DNA of 8,306 nucleotides from Candidatus Sulfopaludibacter sp. SbA3 (lineage in GTDB: Bacteria > Acidobacteriota > Terriglobia > 2-12-FULL-54-10), in contig CAMBEY010000122.1 of NCBI GenBank assembly GCA_945865705.1, positions 1-8,306 on the forward strand, in the 5' to 3' direction. Below, in pieces: positions 5,588 to 8,306 of this stretch. Made by a program: the position numbers and the translations under genes. Below the pieces are notes generated by a model. The model saw nothing but the letters and a program-made list of their open reading frames with translations. It was not told where the DNA came from and did no database searches. Every line of letters begins with the position of its first letter. Positions within the stretch are counted from its first letter, which is position 1.

Positions 5588-8306
5588 TTAAAACGCCAGC
5601 CGCAGTGAAAGCTGAATCTGGCGCGGCTTGGTGCGTGTCGCGGTGATCTGCCCGGCGATGTTGGAATCCACGCTCTCGCTGGGATTGCCAAAATTGGCGC
5701 GGTTCAGGATGTTGAAGAACTGCGAGTTGAATTCGAGTTTGCCGCTCTCACCCAATATGGTCAGCGCAAAATCCTTGCCCAGCGAAAGGTCCACCGTGGC
5801 CTGGCCCGGACCGCGCATCATGTTGCGCGCGGCGCTGCCGAGGAACCCCAGTTCCGGAAGCGTGAACGCGCAGGGATCATAGAAACGTTCCACCGTGCCG
5901 AGCGGCGTGCCTGCGGCGATGGCCGTATTGCCGGCGCCGCAGCCCGCGCTGGTGCCGGAGGAAATGTTGTCGGCGTTGCGGTTGGCGACCAGATCAGGCC
6001 GGTCGGTGGTGCCGCCGAAGGTGCCGGACAAGGTGCGCGAGCGCGAGCGGTTCGTCCCGAGGCGCGGATTCACCGGGAAGCCGGTGCGCAGCGAGACGAT
6101 ACCGCTGGTCATCCATCCGTTAAACAGCACGGCAAGCTTGCTGCCGGGATCGAGCAGGTTCGGCAGCTTGTAGATAGCGTTCATGGTCAGGTTCTGGTTC
6201 ACGTCAAATCCAGCGGGCGCGCGATCCAGCTTAATGTTCGACGGGTCCGGCGGGCCGACGCTGCTGTCGCCGATGAGTTGGCCTTGCGTCTCATCCATGG
6301 CCTTGGCGAAAGTGTAAGAGCCCTGCATTTGCAGGCCTCCGCTCAACCGCTTTTGCAAACTCACCTGCAGTGAGTTGTAAAGCGAGTTGCTCGAGCCAGT
6401 GCGCAACTCGATATTGTCCCAGCCCAGATCAACCCCTCGCAGCGGATTGGTGCGCGGCTCGGTGCCCAGCCAGAACTTGCGGCCGTCAGGCAAAACCTGC
6501 GGGACGGTAGGATTACCTTCGGTAACCACGATCAAGTTGTAGCCGCGCGAGCCGCCGTAGGCCACGGTCAGCGCCATGTTGCCGGGCAACTGCCGTTCGA
6601 TGGCGAAGTTGTACTGCATGATGTGCGGCTGCTGCGTGTTGAAGTCCATGATGCGCAAAGCTCGTCCCACCACCGATGACGGGAACACCAGCGGCACGCT
6701 GACTGTCAAGTTTTGCGTATTGGTGAAGCTGCTGGTGCGCGAGAACGGCGGCGTGGTGGTCGAAGCCGAAAGCGACCCGCCGTACAGGCCGATGTCATAG
6801 AGCAGGCCGAAGCCGCCGCGCACGGCCATCTTGCCGTCGCCAAAGGTGTCCCAGGCAAAGCCGAAGCGCGGGCTGAGATTCTTCTTCGAGGGATTGCTGA
6901 ACGGGATGCCCAGCGTCGGCTCCGAATCTTTCACCAGATCGCGCACCGCCGAGCCCAGCCCGCCGGTCTCCTGAAAGGTGTCGTGGAACTCGTAGCGCAG
7001 ACCGAGGTTCAAGGTCAGACGATTGTTCACGCGCCAGTCGTCCTGCGTGTAGAAGCCATAAGTATTGAAGTCGTACGCGCGGTCGAGACGTGAGCCCGGC
7101 TCGATGCGCGCCCAATCACGCGCCACGCCAGTGAGGAAAGTCGCCACGCTGGCAAAGCGCACTTGCCCGCGCAACTGCGAACTCGACGACTTGTATTGCT
7201 CGATGTAATTCAGCAGCGTGCCGAACTTAAAGTTGTGGCTGCCGCTGCTGAAGGCCACGTCATCGCTCAAAGTGTAGATGTTTTGCTTGGCGTCGCTAGG
7301 GCCGCCGCCGCCGATGGTATCTACTCCGGTGATCTGTATTTGACCAAGGTATTCACCGGGCACCAGCGAATATTGCGGGCCAATGGTCTCTGACAGGTCC
7401 AGCCCCAGGTTGCGCGTGCGGCTGTAGGAGGCGCGGACGGTGTTTAGCAGCACCGGCGAGAAAATGTGATTTTCCGACACCGTGACAAATTGCGAGCGGC
7501 TGATGCGATGGTCCAGGAAGCCCGGAAAGTTGGCCGGCAGGTCGAGCAGGCCGTCGTCCACGGTATAGCGGCCGAACAGCGTGTCGTTGCTGGAAATTGC
7601 GTGGTCCCCGCGCACCTGGCCGTAGTGATCATTGCTCGGCTGGCTGTAGGGAAACGTGAGTCTATTGTTCGACAGATTCGGATTTGGATACAGCGCGACC
7701 AAGGGCGCCATCTGCGGTGAAACCGTAACCGATCCCGTGTTGCCAAGCTGTGGGCAGGCCGTGTTGGTGATGACGCTTCCGGCGCTCCCCTTGCAGCCTG
7801 CGCCGATGGTGTTGCGAACCAGCGTGCGGCCCAGCCGCTCACGCAGATCTTCATACACTACGAAGAAGAACGTCTTGTCCTGCTTGATCGGCCCACCTAC
7901 CGAGCCGCCAAACTGGTTGCGCGTAAACGCCGGCAGGCGGCGCGTCTGCGTCGGCGTGATGTAGTCGAAGAAGTCGCGGGCGTCCAGCGCGCTGTCGCGG
8001 TGGAACTCAAATAGCGACCCGTGCCACTGGTTGGTGCCTGCCTTGCTGACGATCATCATCTGACTGCCCATGCGCATCCCGTACTCGGCGCTGAACGAGT
8101 TGGTAACCACGCGGAACTCGCGGATGCCATCCACGCCCAGCGTGGTGCCGGTGATGGACGCGGAGCTATTCCCCTGGAAGCTGTCCATCTGCGTGCCGTC
8201 CAGCAGATAGTTGTTCGAGCGCGGTGGCGCGCCGTTCGACGAGAACCATGTCCCGGCCATCTGCGGCCCGCCGCCGGTGATGTTGTCGCGCTGCACGCCG
8301 GGCTGC
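5588..8306 (-). CDS. TonB-dependent receptor, Oar-like, 5' end outside the window
   Basis: This outer-membrane beta-barrel receptor takes up or exports a substrate with energy from TonB-ExbBD. The frame is open to the window edge. The GTG at 8296 is an internal Val (context QPGVQRDNITGGG), so about 905 residues are visible and the signal peptide and usual N-terminal carboxypeptidase-regulatory-like domain are missing. Counting from that Val, the plug has NNYLLDGTQMD (28-38), SKAGTNQWHGSLFEFHRDSA (84-103) and NQFGGSVGGPI (127-137). The barrel has FYTQDDWRVNNRLTLNLGLR (415-434) and RGGFGLLYD (493-501). It ends with QIQLSLRLAF, a terminal aromatic residue as in the outer-membrane beta-signal. 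Cysteines at 168 and 181, and another close pair (CGAG and DPC) near the C-terminus, lie in likely extracellular loops and could form disulfides. Receptors of this group in Acidobacteriota are thought to handle carbohydrates or peptides; the ligand cannot be told here. No frameshift is seen. Confidence 0.93.
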   Translation of the reverse strand, partial: QPGVQRDNITGGGPQMAGTWFSSNGAPPRSNNYLLDGTQMDSFQGNSSASITGTTLGVDGIREFRVVTNSFSAEYGMRMGSQMMIVSKAGTNQWHGSLFEFHRDSALDARDFFDYITPTQTRRLPAFTRNQFGGSVGGPIKQDKTFFFVVYEDLRERLGRTLVRNTIGAGCKGSAGSVITNTACPQLGNTGSVTVSPQMAPLVALYPNPNLSNNRLTFPYSQPSNDHYGQVRGDHAISSNDTLFGRYTVDDGLLDLPANFPGFLDHRISRSQFVTVSENHIFSPVLLNTVRASYSRTRNLGLDLSETIGPQYSLVPGEYLGQIQITGVDTIGGGGPSDAKQNIYTLSDDVAFSSGSHNFKFGTLLNYIEQYKSSSSQLRGQVRFASVATFLTGVARDWARIEPGSRLDRAYDFNTYGFYTQDDWRVNNRLTLNLGLRYEFHDTFQETGGLGSAVRDLVKDSEPTLGIPFSNPSKKNLSPRFGFAWDTFGDGKMAVRGGFGLLYDIGLYGGSLSASTTTPPFSRTSSFTNTQNLTVSVPLVFPSSVVGRALRIMDFNTQQPHIMQYNFAIERQLPGNMALTVAYGGSRGYNLIVVTEGNPTVPQVLPDGRKFWLGTEPRTNPLRGVDLGWDNIELRTGSSNSLYNSLQVSLQKRLSGGLQMQGSYTFAKAMDETQGQLIGDSSVGPPDPSNIKLDRAPAGFDVNQNLTMNAIYKLPNLLDPGSKLAVLFNGWMTSGIVSLRTGFPVNPRLGTNRSRSRTLSGTFGGTTDRPDLVANRNADNISSGTSAGCGAGNTAIAAGTPLGTVERFYDPCAFTLPELGFLGSAARNMMRGPGQATVDLSLGKDFALTILGESGKLEFNSQFFNILNRANFGNPSESVDSNIAGQITATRTKPRQIQLSLRLAF

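Noticed and set aside
8294..8296. GTG as the start of the TonB-dependent receptor
   Set aside because: The frame stays open upstream to the window edge and encodes QPGVQRDN, a normal internal plug sequence. A signal peptide and N-terminal domain are expected upstream.

Overview
The window is GC-rich bacterial DNA (about 60% G+C by eye) and most resembles an Acidobacteriota genome. The main reason is the large Oar-like TonB-dependent receptor at the right end, with its N-x-x-L-L-D-G-T plug motif, SKAGTNxWHG, NQFGGSVGGPI and FYTQDDWR motifs, a type these bacteria carry in many copies. A secreted or anchored protein of about 50-residue beta-propeller repeats and an intergenic TGTCATTCC palindrome fit the same assignment. 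The assignment is an inference, not proof.

Layout: (1) 52-1260, plus strand, a 12-helix MFS carrier of the oxalate/formate-antiporter (OFA) type. (2) 1282-3030, minus strand, a short GT35 alpha-glucan phosphorylase that converges on the MFS gene with a 21-bp gap. (3) 3031-3192, intergenic, with a perfect 9-bp palindrome. (4) 3193-5460, minus strand, one beta-propeller gene that is cut by an in-frame TGA at 4024-4026. (5) 5461-5587, intergenic, with a strong terminator hairpin whose loop carries a TATAAT hexamer, followed by a good ribosome binding site. (6) 5588-8306, minus strand, the TonB-dependent receptor, which loses its N-terminus at the window edge.

The genes do not form an obvious pathway. 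The receptor and the propeller protein both belong to the cell envelope and lie head to tail, but a terminator separates them. The phosphorylase is cytosolic storage-glucan metabolism. The MFS carrier is an inner-membrane transporter for a small, probably carboxylate, substrate.

The observation most worth checking is the split propeller gene. Both pieces are in the same frame, the stop falls in the middle of one repeat, and the joined product would have twelve repeats. It is a recent nonsense mutation, a sequence error or, much less likely, a recoded UGA: a perfect 7-bp hairpin starts 24 nt after the stop. I did not find a clearly new biological system. No RNA gene, CRISPR array, insertion sequence or prophage part is visible.
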